From positions 248,001 through 312,000 of the forward strand of contig CALJES010000006.1 of assembly GCA_938074205.1 (NCBI GenBank): a stretch of DNA of 64,000 nucleotides, in the 5' to 3' direction. A program made the translations under genes and the position numbers. Numbering within the stretch: position 1 is the stretch's first letter; each line of letters begins with the position of its first letter. Below the pieces are notes generated by a model. It was not told the DNA's origin. It made no database searches and worked only from the letters and a program-made list of their open reading frames with translations. Below, in pieces: positions 53,156 to 61,811 of the stretch. Source of the stretch: an uncultured bacterium. Lineage in GTDB: Bacteria > Armatimonadota > UBA5829.

Positions 53156-53888
53156 ACTCGTTCATCAAAATCGCACACGCTGCTACGGCAGCCGTTTCGC
53201 ATCTCAGGGTTCTCTTACCTAATGATACCGGGATCGCCCCTGCCTCCGTGGCAAACATGACCTCATCTTGTGTGAAGCCCCCTTCGGGACCAATGATTAC
53301 CATCGCCGAATCAACTTTCGAGTGTTTCCTAATCACCTGACGGAGCGGTTCGGCGTTGCTACCCTCCCACGCCAACAGTGGCATACCGTATTGCGGTACG
53401 GTGGATACCAACTCTTTAAACTCAAGTATTCCTTCTACTTGGGGAACCAGGCCCCTTCCCGACTGCTCGGCAGCTTCCGTGGCAATCCGCCGCCATCTTG
53501 CCAGCCGATTGGCGATTTTCGCATCGTTAAGTTTCGGCACAGAATGCTGAGAGACAAAAACTGCAAACTTGGAAGTCCCCAGCTCAGTACATTTCTGAAC
53601 TATCGTTTCAATCTTATCAGCTTTGGCAAGTGACACGGCAACCGTAAGCTCTAATGCAGGCTCAGTATTGCACTCCCGAGATGCTGCAATCCTCGCTCTA
53701 ACAACACCGCCCGAACAGGATACGATTTGAGCATCATACTCTGTTCCGCGTCCATCGAGAAGGCATACCCAATCCCCTTTATTTAGACGTAAGACCCGGC
53801 GGATTTGGGTCACCAGATCGCCGGCAATATTTACAATTTCACCCTCTTTATAAGCCCTCTCTATGAAAAACCTTCTGTGATTCCCCAA
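53139..53888 (-). CDS. rsmE: 16S rRNA (uracil(1498)-N(3))-methyltransferase RsmE
   Basis: A 249-residue SPOUT methyltransferase modifying U1498 of 16S rRNA. Recognisable are the R-R-F-F start, the Q-K-C-T-E-L-G motif, I-G-P-E-G-G-F-T-Q-D-E and the knot-forming L-G-K-R-T-L-R-C-E-T-A. It overlaps prmA by 28 bp upstream and the R3H-AAA gene by 17 bp. The dnaJ-prmA-rsmE order is common in bacteria. Confidence 0.96.
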   Translation of the reverse strand: MGNHRRFFIERAYKEGEIVNIAGDLVTQIRRVLRLNKGDWVCLLDGRGTEYDAQIVSCSGGVVRARIAASRECNTEPALELTVAVSLAKADKIETIVQKCTELGTSKFAVFVSQHSVPKLNDAKIANRLARWRRIATEAAEQSGRGLVPQVEGILEFKELVSTVPQYGMPLLAWEGSNAEPLRQVIRKHSKVDSAMVIIGPEGGFTQDEVMFATEAGAIPVSLGKRTLRCETAAVAACAILMNEYGDTA

Positions 53889-54766
53889 GCCGAACCTCCA
53901 CCAATACTTGGCCGGCTCACCACTGCAACCCAGGTGTTCTCTTCTCGCACTTCTGATGTCAGCAAACCCACGGATTCCAGCGCATTTGTGACATCAACCG
54001 TGCGCTCTTGCACAATGCCCGACGTTATAATAACGCCTCCTGGGCTGACCTTAGCAGCCAGGTCTGGAGCCATCGAAATTATAACGTCCGGGACGATGTT
54101 ACACACTATAATATCCGCATTCCCAGACCAGATCCTGGGCGAATCTCCGAGCAAGACTGCGACTGCGCCGGAAACACCGTTCCGGGCTACGTTTTCAGTG
54201 GCTACGCGGAATGCAACAGGATCTACGTCAATTGCGACTACTTGCTTTGCACCCAATTTCGCGGCTGCCACTGCAAGTATCCCTGAACCTGTGCCTACAT
54301 CTAAAACCGTCTCGCCTCCTCTGATAAAGTCCTGCAGCGCCTGCAAGCACAGCCTGGTGGATTCATGACAGCCGGTACCGAACGCCATCCCCGGATCTAT
54401 TCGAAGCAGAACATCGCGATCTCTTATATCGCATTCTTCCCAAGAAGGAGACACCACAATCTTGCCCACTCTTACAGGTTTAAAGAAGGCGCGATATGCA
54501 GTTTCCCAGTCTTGGTCTTCGACCCAATTGATCTTGAGCTCAGTTGATGGCAGGGTAAGTCCCATGTCTGGAAGCCTGCGAATTCGCTCTTGAACCAATT
54601 CGAGCCGTAATTCTATGAGGTCGTCGACCGGCAGGTAGCCGCATACAGTTCGGACACCCTTATTCAAAATCGACACCGTTCCTAGGCACCCCTCCTCAAT
54701 GAAGATATTGGAAACGGCGTCCTCAGAACAGTCGTCAGCTTGAACTTGAACTTCTGCCCATCTCAT
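53861..54766 (-). CDS. prmA: Ribosomal protein L11 methyltransferase PrmA
   Basis: A 301-residue SAM-dependent enzyme trimethylating lysines and the N-terminus of L11. The N-terminal substrate-binding domain is followed by [30 protein letters not shown] and a N-I-V-P-D motif in place of the more usual N-I-L-A. ATGA overlap (4 bp) with dnaJ. Confidence 0.94.
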   Translation of the reverse strand: MRWAEVQVQADDCSEDAVSNIFIEEGCLGTVSILNKGVRTVCGYLPVDDLIELRLELVQERIRRLPDMGLTLPSTELKINWVEDQDWETAYRAFFKPVRVGKIVVSPSWEECDIRDRDVLLRIDPGMAFGTGCHESTRLCLQALQDFIRGGETVLDVGTGSGILAVAAAKLGAKQVVAIDVDPVAFRVATENVARNGVSGAVAVLLGDSPRIWSGNADIIVCNIVPDVIISMAPDLAAKVSPGGVIITSGIVQERTVDVTNALESVGLLTSEVREENTWVAVVSRPSIGGGSAWGITEGFS

Positions 54767-55911
54767 AGGCCATCGAGAGCATCCCTAACTCGTTCGAAGA
54801 AACTCTTTTTGTCCTCTTCGGCTTTTATATCTTCACCCCGAAGTCTAGCAAACTTGCGCAGCAGATCTTTTTGTTCTTCCGTAAGATGAGTAGGGGTCTG
54901 AACATGGATAAGAACATTCAAATCGCCATGCGTTCCTCCGGCCGGATCCGGCATACCTTTGCCCCGTAAGGAGTACACCTCACCCGACTGGGTGCCCGGA
55001 GCAACGTACAGTGTCTCACTACCGTCAAGAGTAGGAACTTCCAAATGCCCACCAAGGGCCGCGAGGGGAAAGCTGATTGTCAGCCGACACCACAGGTCGT
55101 TGCCCCTGCGCTCAAATACTTTGTGAGGCTGAACTTGAATAGCCAACAATAGGTCGCCGCGCGGCCCTCCCCGCAGGCCGGCATCACCCTCCCCAGGTAT
55201 GCGAACTTGCATCCCGGAATCGACACCTGCTGGAATATCGACTGTCCTAGTAACTCTGCCCCGAACCCTACCGTGTCCTCGACACTGTTGACAAGGAGAG
55301 CCTATCACGCGCCCCTCGCCGTGGCATCTTGGACAAGTAGATATTCTGATTTGTGTGCCAAAGAAACTGTGTTGTTGCTGTCGCACCTGCCCAGAGCCGC
55401 CGCACAACCCGCACACTTCAGGACGCGATCCTGCTTGAGTACCTGTTCCAGCACAAGTGGGACACAGCTCCATTCTCTCGAATGTGACCTCACGACGTGC
55501 CCCACGCGCCGCTTCTTCTAGCGTGATCTCGATCTCGCACCTGACATCGCCTCCCGGTTCCGCCCTAGGTCTGGAACGCCGAGTTGTAGTGCGCGTTCCT
55601 GTGCCGAAGAACATATCGAAGATATCCGTAAAACCAAAGTCCGCAAAGTCTTCAATGCCTCCATATCCGCCGGCGTAGTTCTGGTCTAGACCCCGGTGGC
55701 CGTAGCGGTCGTATATCTCCCTTTTCTCCGGATCGGAAAGAACTTGGTAAGCCTCGTTTATCTCCTTGAAACGAGCCTCAGCGTCCGGATTGTGCTTGTT
55801 GACGTCCGGATGATACTGCCGAGCCAACCGTCTGTAAGCCCTTTTTATCTCATCCTGGGACGCGTTCCTCGACACGCCCAACGTTTCGTAATAATCACGT
55901 TTCTCGGTCAT
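54763..55911 (-). CDS. dnaJ: Chaperone protein DnaJ
   Basis: The Hsp70 co-chaperone that delivers substrates and stimulates ATP hydrolysis by DnaK. The 382 residues carry the J domain with H-P-D (about 34-36), a Gly/Phe-rich linker and four C-x-x-C-x-G-x-G zinc repeats (C-P-T-C, C-G-L-C, C-P-R-C, C-Q-Q-C), then two substrate-binding domains. The frame opens at 55971 within an upstream hairpin; ATG 55909-55911 begins the conserved [12 protein letters not shown]. No CIRCE operator and no dnaK or grpE nearby; its upstream neighbour is rpoZ. Confidence 0.97.
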   Translation of the reverse strand: MTEKRDYYETLGVSRNASQDEIKRAYRRLARQYHPDVNKHNPDAEARFKEINEAYQVLSDPEKREIYDRYGHRGLDQNYAGGYGGIEDFADFGFTDIFDMFFGTGTRTTTRRSRPRAEPGGDVRCEIEITLEEAARGARREVTFERMELCPTCAGTGTQAGSRPEVCGLCGGSGQVRQQQHSFFGTQIRISTCPRCHGEGRVIGSPCQQCRGHGRVRGRVTRTVDIPAGVDSGMQVRIPGEGDAGLRGGPRGDLLLAIQVQPHKVFERRGNDLWCRLTISFPLAALGGHLEVPTLDGSETLYVAPGTQSGEVYSLRGKGMPDPAGGTHGDLNVLIHVQTPTHLTEEQKDLLRKFARLRGEDIKAEEDKKSFFERVRDALDGL

Positions 55912-55929
55912 CTTCACCGCAAAAGACAA

Positions 55930-55963
55930 ATGCAGAATGCAGCACCACGACTGCACTCTGCAT
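55930..55963 (-). terminator. Strong hairpin between rpoZ and dnaJ, terminator or attenuator
   Basis: On the minus strand a 13-bp stem forms from ATGCAGA-G-TGCAG (55951-55963) and CTGCA-T-TCTGCAT (55930-55942), with one G-U pair and an 8-base loop, followed by TTTGTCTTTT. It lies 26 bp after the rpoZ stop and 19 bp before dnaJ, so it probably terminates part of the rpoZ transcripts. Confidence 0.65.
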
Positions 55964-55988
55964 TTAGTCAATTATGATTGCATACTCT

Positions 55989-56789
55989 TTACTGGGAATA
56001 TTCCTCAGGTTCCGCTGGATCGATGTCTTCGAGCATGCCGCCCATATCAATTTCTGAATCATTGTTGGATTTGTTCGACTTAGACTTTGACTTTCGTCTC
56101 GACTTTTTCGGCCTAAGAAGATCGATGCTTCCACTGTCTTCCAATTCTTCGTCCAAACCGCCTTCTGCTAACGCACTGCCAGTCGCCGATGGCTCCACCA
56201 ACTCATCGTCTTCGTCGTGTTCATCTTCCGTAAAGGTCGTTCCGAGGACCGGATGGTCGAGGACTTCATCGTCGTCGTGAAATGCGCCTACGGTCAGGTG
56301 CTCATCTTCATCGTGGATGCCACCTACTGGCAATCCATCATTATCATCGTCGATTCCGCCCACGTTCAGGTCTTCGTCTTCCTCGTGGATACCTGCGCCG
56401 GCTAGTTCTTCTTCAAACGTCTCACCCACATCTTCCTCTAGGTCTTCCTCGGTTTCCAACTCTTCTTCATCCAGCAAACCGACGCTAGCAACCTTTTCTT
56501 CGTGTTCTTCCTCGTGCTCTTCAACAAGGCTTGTATCAATAGGAACACTCAGCAGTGCGGACACGTCAGGTTCTATCGATTCCGGTAGTACAAGGTCGGT
56601 CTCAGCGATTTCGCAAGTTATTTTGCCTAGAGCAATCTCCTCCAGCGCGATGGTTAGCGGATTCTTTGATTGAGTACGAATGAGTGGAGACGCCCCTTCC
56701 TTAATCTGCTTGGCTCTCTTAGCTGCCAGAATTGTGAGAGCGTACTTGCTGCCCCAGTTTTCGAGCACATCCATATATGGGAAAATCAT
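55989..56789 (-). CDS. rpoZ: RNA polymerase omega subunit with long acidic repeat tail
   Basis: The first about 65 residues are a normal omega subunit: K-Y-A-L-T-I-L-A-A-K-R-A-K-Q-I and N-P-L-T-I-A-L-E-E-I-A-L-G-K-I, which clamp the beta' subunit. Usual omegas have 70-100 residues; this one has 266. Residues about 75-225 are very acidic and include four imperfect 12-13-residue repeats of the form V-G-G-I-H-D-E-D-E-x-L (about 56255-56402). Then come a Lys/Ser-rich basic block (about 228-246) and an acidic end. The low-complexity tail is likely disordered. No frameshift or internal stop separates tail from core, so this is one gene. Confidence 0.88.
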   Translation of the reverse strand: MIFPYMDVLENWGSKYALTILAAKRAKQIKEGASPLIRTQSKNPLTIALEEIALGKITCEIAETDLVLPESIEPDVSALLSVPIDTSLVEEHEEEHEEKVASVGLLDEEELETEEDLEEDVGETFEEELAGAGIHEEDEDLNVGGIDDDNDGLPVGGIHDEDEHLTVGAFHDDDEVLDHPVLGTTFTEDEHDEDDELVEPSATGSALAEGGLDEELEDSGSIDLLRPKKSRRKSKSKSNKSNNDSEIDMGGMLEDIDPAEPEEYSQ

Positions 56790-56898
56790 AAGCCGCCTAA
56801 CTTACCTCGTAGATCCAGATGTTTCTAGGTGACGTCTAAAGACACGACTAGGTACAACCGCGAATCTGTTGTCCCGGCACACCCTATCCGCAACTATT

Positions 56899-56928
56899 AT
56901 TATAACCTGCTCCCCAAGAAATGGTCAA
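56899..56928 (-). promoter_or_regulatory. Promoter of the rpoZ-dnaJ-prmA-rsmE-R3H-tmk-darA operon
   Basis: TTGACC (56923-56928, complement), 18 bp, perfect TATAAT (56899-56904, complement). Start about 56892, leader about 100 nt with no obvious structure. Confidence 0.75.
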
Positions 56929-57260
56929 TGCAAGAAGCACGTGAGAGCAAATGCTCACTATTGATGCGACGCACATTACCAGGCCAGGTTGTGAATGAGA
57001 GCTCTGAGATGGCATTCGATGTGAATATAGACCAACGCAGGGGTCATTACCTAAGGTAGTATAAGATGGATGGCGCACTTTCGTCAGTGTATGATCAACC
57101 ACGCTTACGAGAGCACTAACACACCTGACACCGCGAGTTATTTATGTTGATTGTCAGAGTATACACAAATGGATTAAAAACTACGACGGATCATTTAGAG
57201 CTTAAAGGATCGCTTTCAGCGACTTCGCAGGCATCCGGCTCAATATCTCAAACAAACGGG
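56929..57260 (+). other. Spacer between the rpoZ operon and the antiporter gene
   Basis: No gene is apparent. A GAGCACTAA stretch near 57111 resembles half a CIRCE element but has no partner arm. Frames in this stretch have no recognisable product. Confidence 0.4.
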
Positions 57261-57289
57261 TTGCTCAGGTATGCCAGGTTCGATATCAT
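57261..57289 (+). promoter_or_regulatory. Promoter of the antiporter-MFS pair
   Basis: TTGCTC (57261-57266), 17 bp, TATCAT (57284-57289), giving a leader of about 28 nt. Confidence 0.55.
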
Positions 57290-57323
57290 GCCTGCAGCGT
57301 CGCAAACTTTGGTTGGCTAACCG

Positions 57324-59693
57324 GTGCATTTCAGTCTACAAGATCCTTTATCAGAGCTCGTTACAATACTTTTTGTTACGGCTGCAGTTGGTTACATAGC
57401 CGTTTTGCTGCGGCAGCCAGTGATCATCGCTGCAATTGTGGCCGGTGTTTGCCTCGGACCCGTAGGGCTGGACCTGGTACGTTCCAAGGATCAGATCCAC
57501 GTTTTAGCACAGATAGGTCTTGCGGTTCTACTTTTTGCTGTAGGCTTACGTCTTGACTTACGACTCGTACGCACATTAGGTCCCGTGGCGCTGATCACAG
57601 GTATCGGACAAATTGTATTAACTGCGGCGGGCGCTTACGGCATATGCCAGGTCATTGGATTTGAACCGCTGGCTTCACTATATATAAGCCTTTCCATCGC
57701 CTTTTCCAGCACAGTTGTCGTAGTCAAATTGCTTTCTGATACGAAAGAGATAGATTCTCTGCACGGGCGAATAGCCCTAGGAGTCCTGATAGTTCAAGAT
57801 GTGGTAGTGATCTTGGTAATGATGGTTCTTTCTGCCCTTGGCGGAAAGCAAGCAGGAAGCCAGCTGGTTTATATTTTCGCAGTTCTTGGGAAAGGCGTCG
57901 CGCTAATGATTGGCGCCGGGTTTTTCAGTTATCTTGTATTTCCGCGTTTGCTACCGCCCGCAGCACGCGAATCTGAACTACTTGTACTGGTTGCGTTGGT
58001 CTGGGCACTATCTCTTTATGGGGCATCGGAGGTTCTGGGCTTCAGCGGCGAAGTAGGAGCCTTCTTGGCGGGTGTGTTTCTCGCTTCGACTCCGTATCGA
58101 GACTTTCTCGTTGGACGTCTTATAACATTACGCGATTTCCTCCTGTTGTTCTTTTTTGTCGAAGTCGGCACCAGAATGGATGTCACCGCTATAGGACCGA
58201 AAATCTACTCGGCCGTTCCTTTGTCCATTTTCGCGCTTGTGGGCAAGCCGTTGATAGTCTTAACTCTTACAGGACTGTTGGGCTACCGCAAGCGCACAGG
58301 TTTCCTGAGTGGTACAGCCCTCGGTCAAATCAGTGAGTTCTCGCTAATACTCATTGCAATGGGTTCTGAGTTAGGTCACGTTAGGAGCGAAACAGTTGGC
58401 ATTGTCACGTTAGTTGGACTTGCGACAATCTGGCTTTCTACATTTATGATTCTAAATGCACACAGCTTGTACGGTAAAATCTCAAAACCGTTGAGCTTGT
58501 TCGAGAGAAATGTGCCTCAAGCTGAGATCGCGATAACTAAAACCGGCGAAGCACCATCCGAGCCGGAAATAATAGTATTTGGTGTGGGACGCTACGGCAG
58601 CGTTATGGTGCGAGAGCTTGCTGCAAGGGGCAAGAGAATACTGGGGGTCGATTTCGATCCTCAGGCAGTCAAATTAGCGTGCTCCCAGGGCTACGCAGTT
58701 GTATTTGGTGATGCCGAAGACCCAGAGTTTCTCAATACTCTGCCTGTTTCGAAGGCCAGTTGGGTGGTCTGTACTGTGAGAAATGTGAATACAGCCCGCG
58801 CTTTGCGCAGCGGATTAGAGCACACAGGATACTCAGGTAACCTAGCACTTACAGCAGCAGACAGTTCGGAAGTTCAGCTACTTTATGGGTTTGGAGCGGA
58901 TTTGGTATTTTCTCCGTTCGAGGACGCATCGAAGGAGGCTGTTGATCTGCTAAGCATTAGGGATGAGGAAATAGCGAGAAAGAAGATGGACAGGCTGATC
59001 GACCAACTTTCCGATCACTACATCGTTTGTGGCTACGGCAGAATGGGGCAGCAAATAGCACGCGATTTGCAAAGCGCGGGAGTACCTTTCGTTGTAGTCG
59101 AATCTAACCCTGAGCAACTGCCAAAGCTAAAAGATTATGGCTTGCCCCACATAGTCGGACGTGCCAGCGAGGATGAAGTCCTTATGCGTGCGGGAATCAA
59201 AAGGGCTAAAGGTTTGGTATCAGTAGCACCGACGGATGAGGCCAACGTCTTTATTGTGCTTACTGCCCGTGTGCTAAATCCGGATTTGTTTATAGTTGCC
59301 AGATCAATCCTAGTTGAGAACGAATCCAAGTTGTTGAGAGCAGGTGCGAACCGTGTAATGTCGCCTTACATTCTAGGTGGCCGACTTATGGCAGCCGCAA
59401 TCACTCAACCCGAGACCGCCGAGCTGATTGACGCTCTCATCCAGCTCAACCAAACTGAGACTAGATTGGAACAGATTGATGTGCCGTCGAAATCCCGTTT
59501 GATAGGAAAGACTCTCGGTGAGATTGACATTTGGCGACAAACTGGCGCTACTGTGTTTGCTGCAAAGCGAGGCGGGCAACTGTTTTTGAATCTGGCTCCA
59601 GAGTGGATTTTGAGTGAGGGCGATCAACTCATCCTGATTGGAACAAACGAACAAAGAGCTCAAGCCAAGAAGCTTATTTCGGAGGTTTCCTGA
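57324..59693 (+). CDS. CPA2-family K+(Na+)/H+ antiporter with two TrkA-N domains (KefB-like)
   Basis: A 789-residue transporter. Residues 1-385 hold about twelve helices of a CPA2 exchanger with F-S-S-T-V-V-V-V-K-L-L and an acidic transport motif in L-I-V-Q-D-V-V. Residues about 410-540 are a TrkA-N/RCK domain (G-V-G-R-Y-G-S), about 570-690 a second one (C-G-Y-G-R-M-G-Q), and the last 90 a TrkA-C domain. A tandem RCK arrangement in one chain is less common than the single KTN of KefB/KefC and suggests two regulatory nucleotide sites. GTG 57324 start with a poor ribosome-binding site. The MFS gene follows with no gap. Confidence 0.9.
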   Translation: MHFSLQDPLSELVTILFVTAAVGYIAVLLRQPVIIAAIVAGVCLGPVGLDLVRSKDQIHVLAQIGLAVLLFAVGLRLDLRLVRTLGPVALITGIGQIVLTAAGAYGICQVIGFEPLASLYISLSIAFSSTVVVVKLLSDTKEIDSLHGRIALGVLIVQDVVVILVMMVLSALGGKQAGSQLVYIFAVLGKGVALMIGAGFFSYLVFPRLLPPAARESELLVLVALVWALSLYGASEVLGFSGEVGAFLAGVFLASTPYRDFLVGRLITLRDFLLLFFFVEVGTRMDVTAIGPKIYSAVPLSIFALVGKPLIVLTLTGLLGYRKRTGFLSGTALGQISEFSLILIAMGSELGHVRSETVGIVTLVGLATIWLSTFMILNAHSLYGKISKPLSLFERNVPQAEIAITKTGEAPSEPEIIVFGVGRYGSVMVRELAARGKRILGVDFDPQAVKLACSQGYAVVFGDAEDPEFLNTLPVSKASWVVCTVRNVNTARALRSGLEHTGYSGNLALTAADSSEVQLLYGFGADLVFSPFEDASKEAVDLLSIRDEEIARKKMDRLIDQLSDHYIVCGYGRMGQQIARDLQSAGVPFVVVESNPEQLPKLKDYGLPHIVGRASEDEVLMRAGIKRAKGLVSVAPTDEANVFIVLTARVLNPDLFIVARSILVENESKLLRAGANRVMSPYILGGRLMAAAITQPETAELIDALIQLNQTETRLEQIDVPSKSRLIGKTLGEIDIWRQTGATVFAAKRGGQLFLNLAPEWILSEGDQLILIGTNEQRAQAKKLISEVS

Positions 59694-60935
59694 ATGCCAC
59701 AGGAACGCAAGATTGCGGGTGTCAGCAAGACGGTTTTTACACTTGGTATCGTAAGTCTACTTCAAGACATCTCAAGCGAAATGCTAGTGCCGATTGTGCC
59801 TCAGTTTCTCAAGTTCGCGATCGGGGCATCCACTCCTGTCATAGGACTCATTGAAGGAATCGCTGAAAGTACCGCCGCCCTGCTGCGCGTATGGGCCGGA
59901 TACGCTGCTGATAAGTTCGGCAGACCAAAGCTTCTCACGGTTGTCGGCTACGGATTGTCCGCTTTGTCGAAACCGTTCTTCGTAGTTGCAAGCTCTTGGG
60001 AACACGTGCTGGCAATACGCTTTGCGGACCGATTCGGTAAGGGCATCCGCAGCGCACCTCGAGACGTGTTGATTGCAGACTCTACGGCTAACTCTGAGCG
60101 CGGGAGAGCATTCGGACTGCACAGAGCTATGGACACAACAGGCGCGATGCTGGGGCCAATTGTTGTCGTAGTCCTCATCCTGGTATTTTTTGGGCAGAGG
60201 TTTCTGGTGGAACCGGGCCCGGAACACAGGGCCGTATATAACTTGATTTTCCTTTGCGCAGCAGTGCCAGCGATATTGAGTTGGTTAGTGCTTGTTGTTT
60301 TTGTACCCGAAAAACAGAGGTCCAGATCCGATTCTAGTAAACCCCAGGTGCGAATCGGAGCGCTTGATCGGCAATTCCGGTTATTCCTGGTTGTGGTCAC
60401 GCTTTTCTCGATTGGAAACTCGAGTGACGCGTTCCTTGTTCTTCGAGCAACGAGTGCGCCCATCAAGATGGGAATGGTTTCTTTCTTGTGGGTGTATGCT
60501 GCATTCAACGCTTTGTCCGCACTTGTTGCTCTTCGGAGCGGTGTTATCTCGGACAAAATAGGCCGAAAGCCTGTGGTAATTACTGGATGGCTTGTGTTTG
60601 GCCTGGTATACCTAGGTATGGCAAGGGCGGACTCGTATCTCGACGTATGGGCATGGTTCTTGTTGTACGGCGTCTACTATGGCTTGGCAGAAGGCATGTT
60701 GAGGGCGCTCGCGATTGATCTTGCGCCTGCCCATCTGCGCGGAACCGCAGTGGGAGCGTACTTTACGTTCACTGGGCTGGCACTATTGCCGGCTAGCGTA
60801 ATAGCAGGTTTATTGTGGAAACACTTCGGGCCGCCTGCACCTTTCTACTATGGAGCCGCTACGTCGTTTGTGTCCGCAATACTATTGGGATTGCTGGTAA
60901 AGGTAAAGGAATATACCGCCGCTCAGTCGCCTTGA
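59694..60935 (+). CDS. Major facilitator superfamily transporter
   Basis: A 413-residue, 12-helix MFS protein with the loop 2-3 signature G-Y-A-A-D-K-F-G-R-P-K and the repeat in the second half (S-G-V-I-S-D-K-I-G-R-K-P). The start codon directly follows the antiporter stop, with GGAGG inside the antiporter end, so the two are co-translated. The R-F-x-D-R-x-G-K-G-I-R-x-A-P-R-D-x-L-I-A-D motif is seen in a widespread MFS group of unknown substrate; drug or metabolite efflux is a guess. Confidence 0.9.
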   Translation: MPQERKIAGVSKTVFTLGIVSLLQDISSEMLVPIVPQFLKFAIGASTPVIGLIEGIAESTAALLRVWAGYAADKFGRPKLLTVVGYGLSALSKPFFVVASSWEHVLAIRFADRFGKGIRSAPRDVLIADSTANSERGRAFGLHRAMDTTGAMLGPIVVVVLILVFFGQRFLVEPGPEHRAVYNLIFLCAAVPAILSWLVLVVFVPEKQRSRSDSSKPQVRIGALDRQFRLFLVVVTLFSIGNSSDAFLVLRATSAPIKMGMVSFLWVYAAFNALSALVALRSGVISDKIGRKPVVITGWLVFGLVYLGMARADSYLDVWAWFLLYGVYYGLAEGMLRALAIDLAPAHLRGTAVGAYFTFTGLALLPASVIAGLLWKHFGPPAPFYYGAATSFVSAILLGLLVKVKEYTAAQSP

Positions 60936-60938
60936 TCT

Positions 60939-60971
60939 CGAATCCTTGACCCCCTTGCAACGAAGGATTCG
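60939..60971. terminator. Intergenic hairpin between convergent genes
   Basis: CGAATCCTT (60939-60947) and AAGGATTCG (60963-60971) form a perfect 9-bp stem with a 15-base loop between the convergent MFS and pseudopilin genes. No T-run follows on either strand, so termination would need Rho or an atypical mechanism. Confidence 0.45.
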
Positions 60972-60988
60972 AAGAAACAGGTCGAAAA

Positions 60989-61726
60989 CTATCTCGGCAA
61001 ATTGGCGCCTCCAAGACGCTTGCAACCTGACGGTTCTCCTGCACCAGTTGTATCAGCATAACCACAGTAACCCTTGCCGCCGGGATTGTTTGGGTAGGCA
61101 GGAGTCGACCACACGATGAAGTTTGGAAAATTGTAGCTGAAAGGACCGTTTGGATACTTGAAGTACGCAGCGTGCCCGTCACAGAAGGCGAAGTTTTTTC
61201 CATTTGCGTGCCAGAACTTGTGCGATGGGTCGCGTGAGTAGCCGAAGGTTTGGTCAAACCACTCTCCGGTGGAATCTGCGTACGTAAACAGCGGCTGCGA
61301 ACCCTTTTCGAAAAGCAGCACAGTCGCGGACGGTTTAGGTGCTTGCTCAACAATCTGCCTCGCCACATTCTTGGGCAGACAGTAGGAGCGAACTATGACA
61401 TTACTGGGCCAAGGCTTGCCGGTGCTGTCCAGACGGTTGACCGGGCAAGTAAATATCTTAGTGTTCTTCACCCATTTGTAGATCGCCTGATCCCATATCT
61501 TGCCGTCTGTAACTGACACCCAGTCTGGGATCCGACCCTGGTAGTCGGCCGCGTATGCCAGCATCGCCTTACTCAACTGCCCAATATTGGAAGTGCATGT
61601 CGCCCTGTTCGCCGCCGACTTGGCTGTGGCAAATATCGGAAACAGAATGGCCGCCAATATTGCAATTACAGCAATCACAACCAAGAGTTCAATAAGCGTG
61701 AACCCACTCCATCTAGTTCGCTTCAT
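60989..61726 (-). CDS. Pseudopilin with H-X9-DG C-terminal signature
   Basis: A 245-residue paralogue of those at 9971 and 25542. Basic leader, then [19 protein letters not shown] with the prepilin peptidase site, a cysteine-containing globular region, and H-A-N-G-K-N-F-A-F-C-D-G at exactly the H-X9-DG spacing. A GTG at 61738 is also in frame; ATG 61724-61726 gives the compact leader and has GGGTGG about 8 nt upstream. A 12-bp palindrome, CGACCTAGGTCG (61740-61751), lies just upstream. Orphan gene. Confidence 0.87.
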   Translation of the reverse strand: MKRTRWSGFTLIELLVVIAVIAILAAILFPIFATAKSAANRATCTSNIGQLSKAMLAYAADYQGRIPDWVSVTDGKIWDQAIYKWVKNTKIFTCPVNRLDSTGKPWPSNVIVRSYCLPKNVARQIVEQAPKPSATVLLFEKGSQPLFTYADSTGEWFDQTFGYSRDPSHKFWHANGKNFAFCDGHAAYFKYPNGPFSYNFPNFIVWSTPAYPNNPGGKGYCGYADTTGAGEPSGCKRLGGANLPR

Positions 61727-61811
61727 TTTTAATACCACCCGACCTAGGTCGACTGTGATTCGTTCCTTGTTTGTAGATTATTGTACGAATTTACTTCCGT
61801 CAATAGCTATT

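Noticed and set aside
57105-57120. CIRCE-like half site GAGCACTAA
   Set aside because: Only one arm resembles the heat-shock operator; no inverted partner occurs at the required spacing and dnaJ is not downstream.
61740-61751. Palindrome CGACCTAGGTCG upstream of the third pseudopilin
   Set aside because: A single 12-bp palindrome without a placed promoter or a second copy is not enough to call an operator.
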